NCBI RefSeq assembly: GCF_014748335.1
Contig: NZ_JAAVIY010000007.1
Coordinates: 62,001 to 126,000, forward strand
From: Flavobacterium selenitireducens
GTDB taxonomy: Bacteria; Bacteroidota; Bacteroidia; Flavobacteriales; Flavobacteriaceae
Reading direction: 5' to 3'
DNA length: 64,000 nt
Part shown: positions 42,040 to 50,281 of the stretch, piece after piece
Numbering within the stretch: position 1 is the stretch's first letter
Layout of the letters: each line of letters starts with the position of its first letter
Position numbers and translations under genes: made by a program
The notes under the pieces: model-generated
What the model saw: only the letters and a program-made list of their open reading frames with translations
Told to the model about the DNA's origin: nothing
Database searches by the model: none

Positions 42040-43131
42040 TCAGGCGGCCACGCGCGCTTCCGACCCGAATTTCCTTAAAATCTTATAATGCGATTTGAGT
42101 GCGCATAAAAAAGTGCGGTTCTCTATATAAGGTATGTTGAATTCCGCAGCGGTTTCTTTCAAAATCTTCCCGATTGTGGGATAGTGGATGTGGCAGATCG
42201 TCGGAAACAAATGGTGTTCGATCTGTCGGTTGAGCCCGCCCAAAAGGAAAGCGGCGATCCGGCTTTGGGTCGAGAAATTCGCGGTAGTGCGCATTTGGTG
42301 TTCGGCCCAATTCTCTTCGATGTTGCCGGAGTCGTTCGGAGTCGGGAAATCAGTGCCTTCGACGACATGCGCCAACTGGAACACGAGTCCCATCGTAAGT
42401 CCCTGGGCAAAATGCAGCGCGACGAATCCGATAAGGAATTCATACCAGGCGACGTCAAGTACCAAAAGTGGCAGCACGATGAAAAGAAAAATGTACAACG
42501 CTTTGTAAAAAAACAGGTTGAAATACTCGATTTTGGGATGTTTGTTTTCAAAAGGGCCCAAATTGGCCTGGAAGAACTTCTTGAAATCTTTTCGGAACAG
42601 CCACGACAACGACGCCAGGCTATAAAGCGGAAAGGCATACAAGTGCTGGAATTTCTGAACCGGGTAGATTTTTTCTTCAGGCGTAATGCGTATCAGGCCC
42701 GGCGCGATCTCAATGTCTTCGTCATGCCCCGGAATGTTGGTGAAATTGTGGTGGACCATATTGTGCGAAATGCTCCACACATAAGGATTTGCGCCTAATA
42801 AATTAAAGATGGAGCCCAGGATTTTGTTCGTGGTTTTGTTTGCCGAAAAAGAGCCGTGTATGGCGTCGTGGCAAACGTTGAACCCGACGAATGCGCTTAC
42901 CACTCCCAAAGCTACCGATAACCCGAACATCGCCCACGGTGAAAAAACGTTCGAGATGATCAACGCATACAATCCGAAGAACAGAAACAGGTAAATTACA
43001 GATTTGATCCACATGGCCGAATTGGCTTGCTTGGACAGGTTGGCTTCTCGGAAGTAAGAATTGACTCGCGAATTTGCAGTAGCGAGAAATCGGGATTTTG
43101 ACGATCCCTGGAATTTGACAGCAGATGACAT
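42040..43131 (-). CDS. Membrane fatty acid desaturase
   Basis: Integral-membrane di-iron desaturase acting on fatty acyl chains, 363 residues. The three histidine boxes are HDAIH (His88, His92), HNMVHH (residues 123-128) and QIEHH near residue 310; the last, with Gln in place of the first His, is typical of front-end or acyl-lipid desaturases, but no cytochrome b5 domain is attached. About four membrane helices lie around residues 45-85 and 195-260. The first 30 residues are polar. It likely adjusts membrane fluidity. It is flanked by gene-poor stretches of about 200-250 bases and may be a single-gene unit. Confidence 0.92.
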   Translation of the reverse strand: MSSAVKFQGSSKSRFLATANSRVNSYFREANLSKQANSAMWIKSVIYLFLFFGLYALIISNVFSPWAMFGLSVALGVVSAFVGFNVCHDAIHGSFSANKTTNKILGSIFNLLGANPYVWSISHNMVHHNFTNIPGHDEDIEIAPGLIRITPEEKIYPVQKFQHLYAFPLYSLASLSWLFRKDFKKFFQANLGPFENKHPKIEYFNLFFYKALYIFLFIVLPLLVLDVAWYEFLIGFVALHFAQGLTMGLVFQLAHVVEGTDFPTPNDSGNIEENWAEHQMRTTANFSTQSRIAAFLLGGLNRQIEHHLFPTICHIHYPTIGKILKETAAEFNIPYIENRTFLCALKSHYKILRKFGSEARVAA

Positions 43132-43336
43132 GGGGAAAAAATAATGCAGCGGACTGCGGTAAATATGAAAGTTGGGAACTATCCCTTTTATTATAACTCT
43201 TTTATACGTTCGATAGTATCGTCAGGTTCGGCAATGAGCAAAGATTTAACATGAAACGAGCTTTTTTTGGGAAAGTACGGCCTTTTAAGTTACTTGGCAC
43301 CAATAAAAGCGCGTAATTTGAAGAAATTTCTTAAAT

Positions 43337-44131
43337 ATGGAAAAACCAAACTTCAATATAGCGGTATTGATCGATGGCGATAACGCCCAGCCGAAGCTGC
43401 TCGGGGCGATGCTCGAAGAGGTGTCGAAGTACGGAAAGGCGACGATCCGACGGATTTATGGCGACTGGACGCAGCATCAAATGAACGGATGGAAGGATAT
43501 CATCAACCAGTTTTCGTTCAATCCGGTACAAAAATTCTCGTATACAAGCGGGAAAAATTCAACCGACGGCGCGCTCATCATCGATGCCATGGACATCCTC
43601 CACGGCAAAAATATCGACGGATTCTGCATCATCTCAAGTGACAGCGATTACACCGGCCTGGCCAAACGCATACGCGAACAAGGCATCTTCATGATGGGGA
43701 TCGGCCAAAAACAAACGCCGAAAGCCTTTGTGCAATCGTGCGAGATTTTTACGTTCAGCGAGAACATCCTGGCCTCTACATTGCGCGAGGCCGATGTGGA
43801 AAATGTAGAGGTATCGCCTCAATCGAAGCCTGAAAAACTTGATACATCGTTTATCGATAAGGCCTTTGACATATCGTCGACGGAAGGAGAAGAAGAAGTA
43901 TATGTGTCCAAATTAGGACTTACGCTGCGCAAAATGGATCCTAGTTTCGATGCGCGCGCTTACGGATTCAAGAATCTGACGCAACTTTTTAAAAGTCTTC
44001 CGCACTACAAAGTTTTGCGCAACGAACAGAATCCTGTCGTGCAACGCGAAGTCAATATAGAGCCGAAAAAAAATCAAAAATATTCGAGGACGTCGCCCCA
44101 AAAATTAAAAACTTTTAAAATAAATCACTAA
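43337..44131 (+). CDS. NYN-domain protein with LOTUS/OST-HTH domain
   Basis: Predicted RNA-directed nuclease, 264 residues. The NYN (PIN-like, LabA/DUF88) domain covers about residues 5-150 and carries the acidic residues of LIDGDNAQ, NSTDGALIIDAMD and ISSDSDYTGLAKRI. From about residue 188 to 240 there is an OST-HTH (LOTUS) domain, VYVSKLGLTLRKMDPSFDARAYGFKNLTQLFKSLPHY, expected to bind RNA. The C-terminus is Lys-rich. It is directly upstream of a cold-shock protein gene, with 55 bases between. Confidence 0.92.
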   Translation: MEKPNFNIAVLIDGDNAQPKLLGAMLEEVSKYGKATIRRIYGDWTQHQMNGWKDIINQFSFNPVQKFSYTSGKNSTDGALIIDAMDILHGKNIDGFCIISSDSDYTGLAKRIREQGIFMMGIGQKQTPKAFVQSCEIFTFSENILASTLREADVENVEVSPQSKPEKLDTSFIDKAFDISSTEGEEEVYVSKLGLTLRKMDPSFDARAYGFKNLTQLFKSLPHYKVLRNEQNPVVQREVNIEPKKNQKYSRTSPQKLKTFKINH

Positions 44132-44157
44132 AAAACTGATTAATATTAATTTAAGAC

Positions 44158-44165
44158 TACCTTTG
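44158..44165 (+). promoter_or_regulatory. Possible -7 element of the cold-shock gene
   Basis: TACCTTTG matches TAnnTTTG and lies 22 bases before the ATG; a clear -33 TTG is not seen. It suggests that the gene has its own promoter. Confidence 0.4.
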
Positions 44166-44186
44166 TCACTTAATATTTTTTACAAA

Positions 44187-44378
44187 ATGAAAGAAGGAAC
44201 AATCAAATTTTTCAATGAAGCAAAAGGCTTCGGATTCATCACTCAAGAAAACGGCGGTGAAGATTTGTTCGTTCACGTAAGCGGCCTTAACGGTCCGGTA
44301 CGTGAAAATGACAAAGTAACCTATTCTGTTGAACAAGGGAAAAGGGGACTTAACGCAGTAAATGTAACGGTTATCTAA
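44187..44378 (+). CDS. csp: Cold-shock domain protein
   Basis: A 63-residue single-domain RNA chaperone, from the ATG at 44187 (MKEGTIKFF). Both RNA-binding motifs are present: RNP1 KGFGFIT (residues 16-22) and RNP2 DLFVHV (29-34). The short length is usual for this type. An in-frame TTG at 44163 would add eight residues but lies at the -7 promoter element, so it is excluded. It has its own hairpin terminator. Confidence 0.95.
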   Translation: MKEGTIKFFNEAKGFGFITQENGGEDLFVHVSGLNGPVRENDKVTYSVEQGKRGLNAVNVTVI

Positions 44379-44401
44379 AAGATATTTGCTACCTGTACCA
44401 A

Positions 44402-44432
44402 GAGCCAGCCTGATGAGGTTGGCTTTTTTTTT
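44402..44432 (+). terminator. Terminator after the cold-shock gene
   Basis: AGCCAGCCT and AGGTTGGCT pair over nine positions with one G-U around a GATG loop, followed by nine T. Confidence 0.85.
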
Positions 44433-44497
44433 ATACGTGAAATCCGTAAGCGCAAAAATGACATTTTATCGGTACTTTAGCCTGACAAGTATTCAAA

Positions 44498-45808
44498 ATG
44501 AAAGTAGAAGATTCAGCGTTGCAGCACGACATCGACAAAATCAGCAAGATTGCGATCGTTCCACAGTTACTCGACGTAATTTGCCGCACCACCGGAATGG
44601 GATTTTCGGCTATAGCACGCGTCACCGAAGATAAGTGGATCGCTTGCCAGGTAAAGGACGACATCGCTTTCGGACTGGAACCCGGCGGAGAGCTCGAGAT
44701 CGAAACCACGATTTGCAATGAAATACGGCAGAGCGGGAATGCTGTCGTGATCGACCACGTATCCGACGATCCTGATTTCGCCCATCACCATACGCCCGCG
44801 ATGTATGGCTTCCAAAGTTATATTTCCGTGCCGATTTTCCGGAAGGACAAGACATTTTTCGGGACGCTTTGCGCGATAGATCCGCATCCGAGGAAACTCA
44901 ACAACCCACAGATCACGGGAATGTTCACGCTTTTCGCCGACCTGATTTCCTTCCATCTCGAAGCCGTCGACCAACTCGACACGAGCCGCAATGACCTGCT
45001 CATCGAACGCGGTTTCAACGCCGAACTCGAAGATAGGATCAGGGAGCGCACGGATCAATTGGAGCAAAAGAACGAGATGTTGCTCAAAACCAACCAGGAA
45101 CTTCAGGAGTTCAACTACATATCGAGTCACGATCTACAGGAGCCGCTGCGCAAGATACAAACCTTCGTTTCCCGTTTGCAGCAAAGTGAATCCGACGGGT
45201 TATCCGATAAGGGAGTCCACTATCTGCGCAAGATTTCCCAGTCTGCAGAACGCATGCGACTGTTGATTGACGACCTGCTTTCGTATTCCCAAACCGACAG
45301 GGAGCGCATTCCGTCCGAAATGACCGATTTAGGGCCGATCGTGACGGAAGTTCTCGACGATCTGCACGAGCAAATTGCTGAAAAATCGGTTGAGGTTGAA
45401 GTGGGGCAGATGTGTTCGGCCAACGTCATCCCGTTCCAGATGTCGCAGTTGTTCTACAATATAATCGGGAATTCCGTTAAATATGCAAGTGACCAACGAC
45501 GACCCAAAATCATCGTGCAGGCCGGGATCGTCGAGAATGGCAGCCTGGTCAATCCGACGCTCACGGCAAACCGCTACTGCCACATCAGTATTTCAGATAA
45601 CGGCATCGGCTTTGATCCACGCTACAACGAAAAGATTTTCGGGCTTTTCCAACGGCTTCACGGCAAGCAGGAATATTCGGGAACCGGCGTCGGGCTTGCC
45701 ATCGTAAAGAAAATAGTCGAAATTCACAACGGGATGGTTTTCGCCAGCGGGAATGAGGATCACGGTGCAAAATTCGATGTGTTCCTGCCCGTTGGATCGA
45801 CACTCTAG
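44498..45808 (+). CDS. GAF-domain sensor histidine kinase
   Basis: Soluble two-component sensor of 436 residues without membrane helices. An N-terminal GAF domain (about residues 15-160) is followed by a coiled coil (about 165-207), a HisKA dimerisation domain with the phosphorylated His211 in SSHDLQEPLRKI, and a HATPase_c domain with N box NSVKYA, G1 DNGIGF, F box and GTGVGLAIVKKI. This layout is like bacteriophytochrome-type kinases, but the PAS and PHY parts are missing and no chromophore Cys is obvious. No response regulator is adjacent; the lone receiver at 15309-15734 is far away. The signal is unknown. Confidence 0.93.
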   Translation: MKVEDSALQHDIDKISKIAIVPQLLDVICRTTGMGFSAIARVTEDKWIACQVKDDIAFGLEPGGELEIETTICNEIRQSGNAVVIDHVSDDPDFAHHHTPAMYGFQSYISVPIFRKDKTFFGTLCAIDPHPRKLNNPQITGMFTLFADLISFHLEAVDQLDTSRNDLLIERGFNAELEDRIRERTDQLEQKNEMLLKTNQELQEFNYISSHDLQEPLRKIQTFVSRLQQSESDGLSDKGVHYLRKISQSAERMRLLIDDLLSYSQTDRERIPSEMTDLGPIVTEVLDDLHEQIAEKSVEVEVGQMCSANVIPFQMSQLFYNIIGNSVKYASDQRRPKIIVQAGIVENGSLVNPTLTANRYCHISISDNGIGFDPRYNEKIFGLFQRLHGKQEYSGTGVGLAIVKKIVEIHNGMVFASGNEDHGAKFDVFLPVGSTL

Positions 45809-45860
45809 AAGCTTCACCGGAATCTCCCGCTTTTCCTGCCAAACAAAAAACACCTGCCCT

Positions 45861-45891
45861 TTTGCAACAACAAAAAGAAACCCTATTTTTG
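45861..45891 (+). promoter_or_regulatory. Promoter of pdhB
   Basis: TTTG (45861-45864), 19 bases, TATTTTTG (45884-45891): an exact match to the flavobacterial consensus. The start site would be near 45898, 17 bases before the ATG. Confidence 0.7.
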
Positions 45892-45914
45892 CTGTTCGAA
45901 AATCAAAAAAAATA

Positions 45915-46895
45915 ATGAGAACAATCCAATTCCGTGAGGCCGTTTGCGAAGCGATGAGCGAAGAAATGCGCCGTGACGAATCTGTATATCTGATGGGTGA
46001 GGAAGTGGCCGAATACAACGGCGCCTATAAAGCTTCCAAAGGAATGTTGGACGAATTCGGCCCTAAGCGCGTCATCGATACGCCAATCGCGGAGCTTGGT
46101 TTCGCCGGTATCGCGGTCGGATCGGCCATGAACGGCAACCGTCCCATCGTCGAGTTCATGACCTTCAACTTTTCCCTTGTCGGAATCGACCAGATCATCA
46201 ACAACGCTGCGAAAATGAGACAAATGTCGGCCGGGCAATTCCCGATGCCGATGGTTTTCCGCGGCCCGACGGCTTCGGCAGGACAATTGGGCGCGACGCA
46301 CTCGCAAGCATTCGAGAATTGGTTCGCCAATACGCCGGGCTTGAAAGTGGTCGTTCCATCTACGCCATATGACGCGAAAGGACTTCTGAAGTCAGCCATC
46401 CGTGACAACGATCCTGTTATTTTCATGGAATCGGAACAGATGTACGGCGACAAAGGTGAAGTTCCTGAAGGAGAATACACGATACCGCTTGGTGTTGCCG
46501 ATGTCAAACGAGAAGGGAAAGACGTGACGGTCGTTTCTTTCGGAAAAATCATCAAAGAAGCGTTGGCTGCGGCCGAAGAATTGGCAAAAGAAGGCATCGA
46601 AATCGAAGTCATCGATTTGCGCACCGTGCGTCCGATGGATTACGAGGCGATCCTTACATCCGTAAAGAAAACCAACCGTTTGGTCGTGCTTGAAGAAGCC
46701 TGGCCGTTCGCATCGGTTGCGTCTGAAATTACGTACATTGTCCAGGAACGTGCATTCGATTATCTCGACGCGCCTATCCAACGCATCACGACTGCCGATA
46801 CGCCGGCTCCATATTCTCCGACATTGTTGAAAGAATGGTTGCCAAACGCTCAGGATGTGGTCAAGGCCGTGAAAAAAGTCTTGTACAAGAAATAA
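45915..46895 (+). CDS. pdhB: Pyruvate dehydrogenase E1 component, beta subunit
   Basis: Beta subunit of the thiamine-diphosphate dehydrogenase that feeds acetyl-CoA to the TCA cycle. From the ATG at 45915 (MRTIQFREAV) it is 326 residues; the 54 upstream in-frame residues overlap the kinase gene and the promoter. Motifs: LMGEEVAEYNGAYK, the ThDP-associated DTPIAELGFAGIAVG, EFMTFNFSL, FRGPTASAGQLGATHSQ and, near the end, VVLEEAWPFASV. The alpha subunit and the E2/E3 genes are not next to it, so the complex genes are dispersed, as is usual in this group. Confidence 0.94.
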   Translation: MRTIQFREAVCEAMSEEMRRDESVYLMGEEVAEYNGAYKASKGMLDEFGPKRVIDTPIAELGFAGIAVGSAMNGNRPIVEFMTFNFSLVGIDQIINNAAKMRQMSAGQFPMPMVFRGPTASAGQLGATHSQAFENWFANTPGLKVVVPSTPYDAKGLLKSAIRDNDPVIFMESEQMYGDKGEVPEGEYTIPLGVADVKREGKDVTVVSFGKIIKEALAAAEELAKEGIEIEVIDLRTVRPMDYEAILTSVKKTNRLVVLEEAWPFASVASEITYIVQERAFDYLDAPIQRITTADTPAPYSPTLLKEWLPNAQDVVKAVKKVLYKK

Positions 46896-46908
46896 ACGAA
46901 ATAACCGT

Positions 46909-46916
46909 TATATTTG
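46909..46916 (+). promoter_or_regulatory. Possible -7 element of the DUF5686 gene abutting the pdhB terminator
   Basis: TATATTTG matches TAnnTTTG and ends exactly where the terminator stem begins. A TTG at 46881-46883 is 25 bases upstream, slightly too far. The start site would fall within the hairpin. Confidence 0.3.
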
Positions 46917-46947
46917 AACTTCACCTTTTACGGTGAAGTTTTTTTTT
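46917..46947 (+). terminator. Terminator after pdhB
   Basis: AACTTCACC and GGTGAAGTT form a perfect nine-bp stem around a six-base loop, followed by seven T. The following gene starts at 46950. Confidence 0.9.
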
Positions 46948-46949
46948 CG

Positions 46950-49454
46950 ATGAGCAACAAACATTCGGTTTTCAGCCTTTTCCTTTTACTGTTTTTGACG
47001 ACTGCCTTTGGCCAGACCAAGGTTAGCGGAATCGTTATTGACGATACGAAACTCCCGGTTCCTTACGCCAACGTGCAGTTCAAGGGCACGACCCAATCTG
47101 CGGTCACGAACGAAGACGGGAAATTCTATCTCGAATCGCCCAACACTTATAAGACGCTCGTGGTCTCGTTTATGGGATACAAAACCAAGGAAGTCGAATT
47201 GGCCAAGTCCGTCAATTACGATTTTTCGATCACGCTGCTTCCGGACAACCAACTCAGCGAAGTGACGATCTATACCGGGAAAACGTCCAAGAAGAACAAT
47301 CCGGCGCTCGACATTCTCCGCAAGATATGGGAACGCAAGCGCAAGAACGGCTTGTATATGTTCGACCAATATCAAATGGAGAAGTACGAAAAAGTCGAAT
47401 TCGACATGAACACCATCGACAGCGCGTTCATGAAGCGCAAAATCTGGAAAGGCATGGAATTCATCTTCCAGCACGTCGATACATCGGATATTACCGGGAA
47501 AACCTATCTGCCGATTTTTATCAACGAACAACTTTCTGACGTTTACGGCGACAACGACAAAAGCAAAAAGAAAGAAGTCGTAAAGGCCACAAAGAATTCC
47601 GGATTCACCGGCAACCAGCAGATCCAGGCATTTATCAAGGATTTGTATGCCGAATACAACATCTACGACAACTATCTCCTGTTTTTCGACAAGAGCTTCA
47701 CGAGCCCGCTTTCGCGCACCGGTATCGACGTTTACAACTATGTGTTGCGCGACACGGCCGTCATCGACAACAAAACCTGTTACAACATCGTGTTCTATCC
47801 GAGGCGCAAGAGCGAGCTTACGTTCAAAGGTGATTTTTGGGTAGCCGATACGACGTGGGCGATCAAATCGATCAATATGGCGGTCACGAAGTCGGCCAAC
47901 ATCAACTGGGTCAAGGATATTTACATCGAGCAGGAATTCGAGGTCGTCAACGATTCCGTGTTTTTGCTGACCAAAGATTATATGATGTCTGATTTTTCCT
48001 TCAGCAAAAAGGATGAGTCAAAAGGTGTTTACGGCAAACGGACGACGTATTACCGCAATCACAAATTCAACCTCAAAAAGCCTGAGGAATTCTATAAACA
48101 GGATGTCAATTTCCTAGACACCTCGATTTACCAGAAGGACGAGGAATATTGGCGAAAGAACCGCTTCGAGGAACTTAACAAAGACGAACAAGGCGTTTAC
48201 AGCATGCTCGACACGCTGAAGACCGTCAAGAAATTCCGGCGTTTGTACACGGGCGTCGAAATTCTGGCGAGTGGCTACGTGAATTACGACTGGTTCGATT
48301 ACGGCCCGATCTATTCGTCTTTCGGATATAACGAAGTCGAAAAGTTCCGACTGCGCGCCGGCGGACGTACTTATTTTGGTCCGAACGATCCGTGGCGACT
48401 CGAAGGCTACACGGCTTACGGATTCGGTGACGACAAGTTCAAGTTCGGTTTATCCGGAAAATGGATGATCGACAAGAAAAGCCGCGTCATCGTCTCGGGT
48501 GGTTATCGTCGCGATGTCGAGCAAATCGGCGCTGATTTGACGTCCACGAACGACGTCCTGGGCCGCAGCAACGCTTCGTCTTCGGTTTTTGCATCGGGAA
48601 GCAACGGGAAACTCACGAACATCCAGCTCGCGACGGCCGCGATAGAATTCGAACCTGTCAAAAACTTCCGTGTCAAAACCGGGATGTCGTACCGCACGTT
48701 GCGCTCGGCCAACAATTCGGACGAATTCAGCCTCGATTATTACACGACCTTGCCAACCCAGAACACGCCGGGCGTCGTCGCGAGCGAGGTGCGACAATCC
48801 GAACTTCAATTCGAGGTCGACTGGACGCCAAAGCGGCAAACCATCGGTTACGGCGTCGAACGCGACATCGTCGACAATCCGTACAGCCGCATTTTCTTCC
48901 GAGTCAGTTCGGGTATCGAAGGCATGTTGGACAGCGATTTCGAATACCAGAAACTGCAACTGTACTATCGTCAGCCTATCATTATTGGCGCCATCGGACG
49001 TTCGTTCATCACCACCGAAGTCGGGAAGACCTACGGAACGGTTCCGCTTGGCCTGACGAACGTCGTGCCCGGAAACCAAACCTGGTGGCAAATCGACAAC
49101 ACGTTCGCCAACCTTAATTTCTACGAATTCCTCGCTGACGAATATGTGACGATGCATTGGGAGCACAATTTCCAGGGCAAGCTTTTCGCTCGGGTTCCGG
49201 CTCTGCGCAAACTCAACTGGCGCGAGATCGTCGGTGTCCGCGCGGTGTACGGGACGATTTCGGACGAAAATAAAGCCATCAATGCCAGTGGTTTGATCTA
49301 TCGCGCCCCGGAGAATGTTTATTACGAATACGGTTTCGGTATCGGCAATATTTTCAAGGTCTTCCGACTTGATTTTTCATGGAGAGGAAATTATTTGGAT
49401 TTGCCGGATGCAAGACGGTTTGCGATCAAGGGTTCATTTGGTTTCTATTTCTAA
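46950..49454 (+). CDS. DUF5686 outer-membrane protein with carboxypeptidase-like regulatory domain
   Basis: A large (834-residue) Bacteroidota outer-membrane protein of unknown role. The ATG at 46950 opens a signal peptide ending at TAFGQ near residue 22; earlier in-frame codons lie within the terminator. A CarboxypepD_reg-like beta-sandwich (about residues 25-105) with SGIVIDD, VPYANVQFKGT and VSFMGYKTKEVEL is followed by the DUF5686 region, then a C-terminal set of amphipathic strands ending in FAIKGSFGFYF, expected to be a barrel. TonB-linked surface systems use the same N-terminal domain, but a plug domain is absent. Confidence 0.9.
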   Translation: MSNKHSVFSLFLLLFLTTAFGQTKVSGIVIDDTKLPVPYANVQFKGTTQSAVTNEDGKFYLESPNTYKTLVVSFMGYKTKEVELAKSVNYDFSITLLPDNQLSEVTIYTGKTSKKNNPALDILRKIWERKRKNGLYMFDQYQMEKYEKVEFDMNTIDSAFMKRKIWKGMEFIFQHVDTSDITGKTYLPIFINEQLSDVYGDNDKSKKKEVVKATKNSGFTGNQQIQAFIKDLYAEYNIYDNYLLFFDKSFTSPLSRTGIDVYNYVLRDTAVIDNKTCYNIVFYPRRKSELTFKGDFWVADTTWAIKSINMAVTKSANINWVKDIYIEQEFEVVNDSVFLLTKDYMMSDFSFSKKDESKGVYGKRTTYYRNHKFNLKKPEEFYKQDVNFLDTSIYQKDEEYWRKNRFEELNKDEQGVYSMLDTLKTVKKFRRLYTGVEILASGYVNYDWFDYGPIYSSFGYNEVEKFRLRAGGRTYFGPNDPWRLEGYTAYGFGDDKFKFGLSGKWMIDKKSRVIVSGGYRRDVEQIGADLTSTNDVLGRSNASSSVFASGSNGKLTNIQLATAAIEFEPVKNFRVKTGMSYRTLRSANNSDEFSLDYYTTLPTQNTPGVVASEVRQSELQFEVDWTPKRQTIGYGVERDIVDNPYSRIFFRVSSGIEGMLDSDFEYQKLQLYYRQPIIIGAIGRSFITTEVGKTYGTVPLGLTNVVPGNQTWWQIDNTFANLNFYEFLADEYVTMHWEHNFQGKLFARVPALRKLNWREIVGVRAVYGTISDENKAINASGLIYRAPENVYYEYGFGIGNIFKVFRLDFSWRGNYLDLPDARRFAIKGSFGFYF

Positions 49455-49576
49455 ATTTTTGTGGATGGTTTAAAAAGCCCCCACCACCCACCCTAAATTT
49501 ACCGCGAGACACCATATCCTCCTTACAGAAAAATTGTACATTTTCTTAAAACCTAGCAACGCTCTCCAACCCCGGC

Positions 49577-50170
49577 ATGAAAGACATTCTCAATCTGCTG
49601 TGCAACAAGGACCCGATCCTCAAATCTGTAATTGAAACCTACGGAAGTCCTGTCGTACAATTACGCGAACAAGGGTTTGCCGCGATGGTTCACATTATTT
49701 TGGAACAGCAGGTTTCGATCTCGTCGGCAAAAGCCACTTATCGCAAAATGCAGGATCACTTCGGGGAGCTGATTCCGTCAGAGATGCTGTCCGCTTCCAA
49801 CGAGGAATTTCGGGCCCTTGGCGTTTCCCGTCAAAAAACGTCCTATATAAAAGACATGGCGTCCCGCGTAGAATCCGGCACGCTCGATTTTGCATCGTTC
49901 CCTGGGAAAACGGTAGAAGACGTCACCTCCGAATTGCTCGCGATAAAAGGCGTCGGAATGTGGACGGTGGAAGTTTATCTTATGTTTTGCCTGCAATCGC
50001 CAGATATCATCCCGTTCGGCGACATCGCGATCCGCAAAGCCATTCAGGAATTGTATGGCATCCGAGACGTCGATGAAATGTCCGAACTGGCCCAAAACTG
50101 GGCGCCTCACCGCACGCTTGCCTCTTATATCCTGTGGCATCATTACCTTGCCAAACGCAATAGGCTGTAA
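49577..50170 (+). CDS. DNA-3-methyladenine glycosylase (HhH-GPD, AlkA-like)
   Basis: Base-excision repair glycosylase for alkylated purines, 197 residues. It has a helix-hairpin-helix with LLAIKGVGMWTVEVYLMF (about residues 120-137) followed by the catalytic-Asp region IIPFGDIAIRKAI. The length matches small AlkA-type proteins that lack the E. coli AlkA N-terminal domain. Damage specificity is inferred from the family. It stands between the DUF5686 gene (122 bases before) and the pyrophosphatase gene (111 bases after). Confidence 0.9.
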   Translation: MKDILNLLCNKDPILKSVIETYGSPVVQLREQGFAAMVHIILEQQVSISSAKATYRKMQDHFGELIPSEMLSASNEEFRALGVSRQKTSYIKDMASRVESGTLDFASFPGKTVEDVTSELLAIKGVGMWTVEVYLMFCLQSPDIIPFGDIAIRKAIQELYGIRDVDEMSELAQNWAPHRTLASYILWHHYLAKRNRL

Positions 50171-50240
50171 GCTTTTCCATTTTCTTAAAATTTGTTTCCC
50201 ACTAATTTGTAAAGTAGGCTTTCCGTTCTTAAAAATTTCC

Positions 50241-50248
50241 TATTTTTG
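50241..50248 (+). promoter_or_regulatory. -7 element of the pyrophosphatase gene
   Basis: TATTTTTG matches TAnnTTTG, 33 bases before the ATG. No clear TTG lies at the usual distance upstream, so the -33 element would be weak. Confidence 0.45.
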
Positions 50249-50281
50249 CAGCCGTTAAAAAAGATATAAATAACTAGATTT

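Noticed and set aside
42184..42798. Plus-strand open frame of 204 codons
   Set aside because: It is antisense to the desaturase, whose three histidine boxes are intact.
45753..45914. Upstream extension of pdhB into the kinase gene
   Set aside because: The 54 extra residues are not dehydrogenase-like and a full promoter lies between them and the ATG at 45915.
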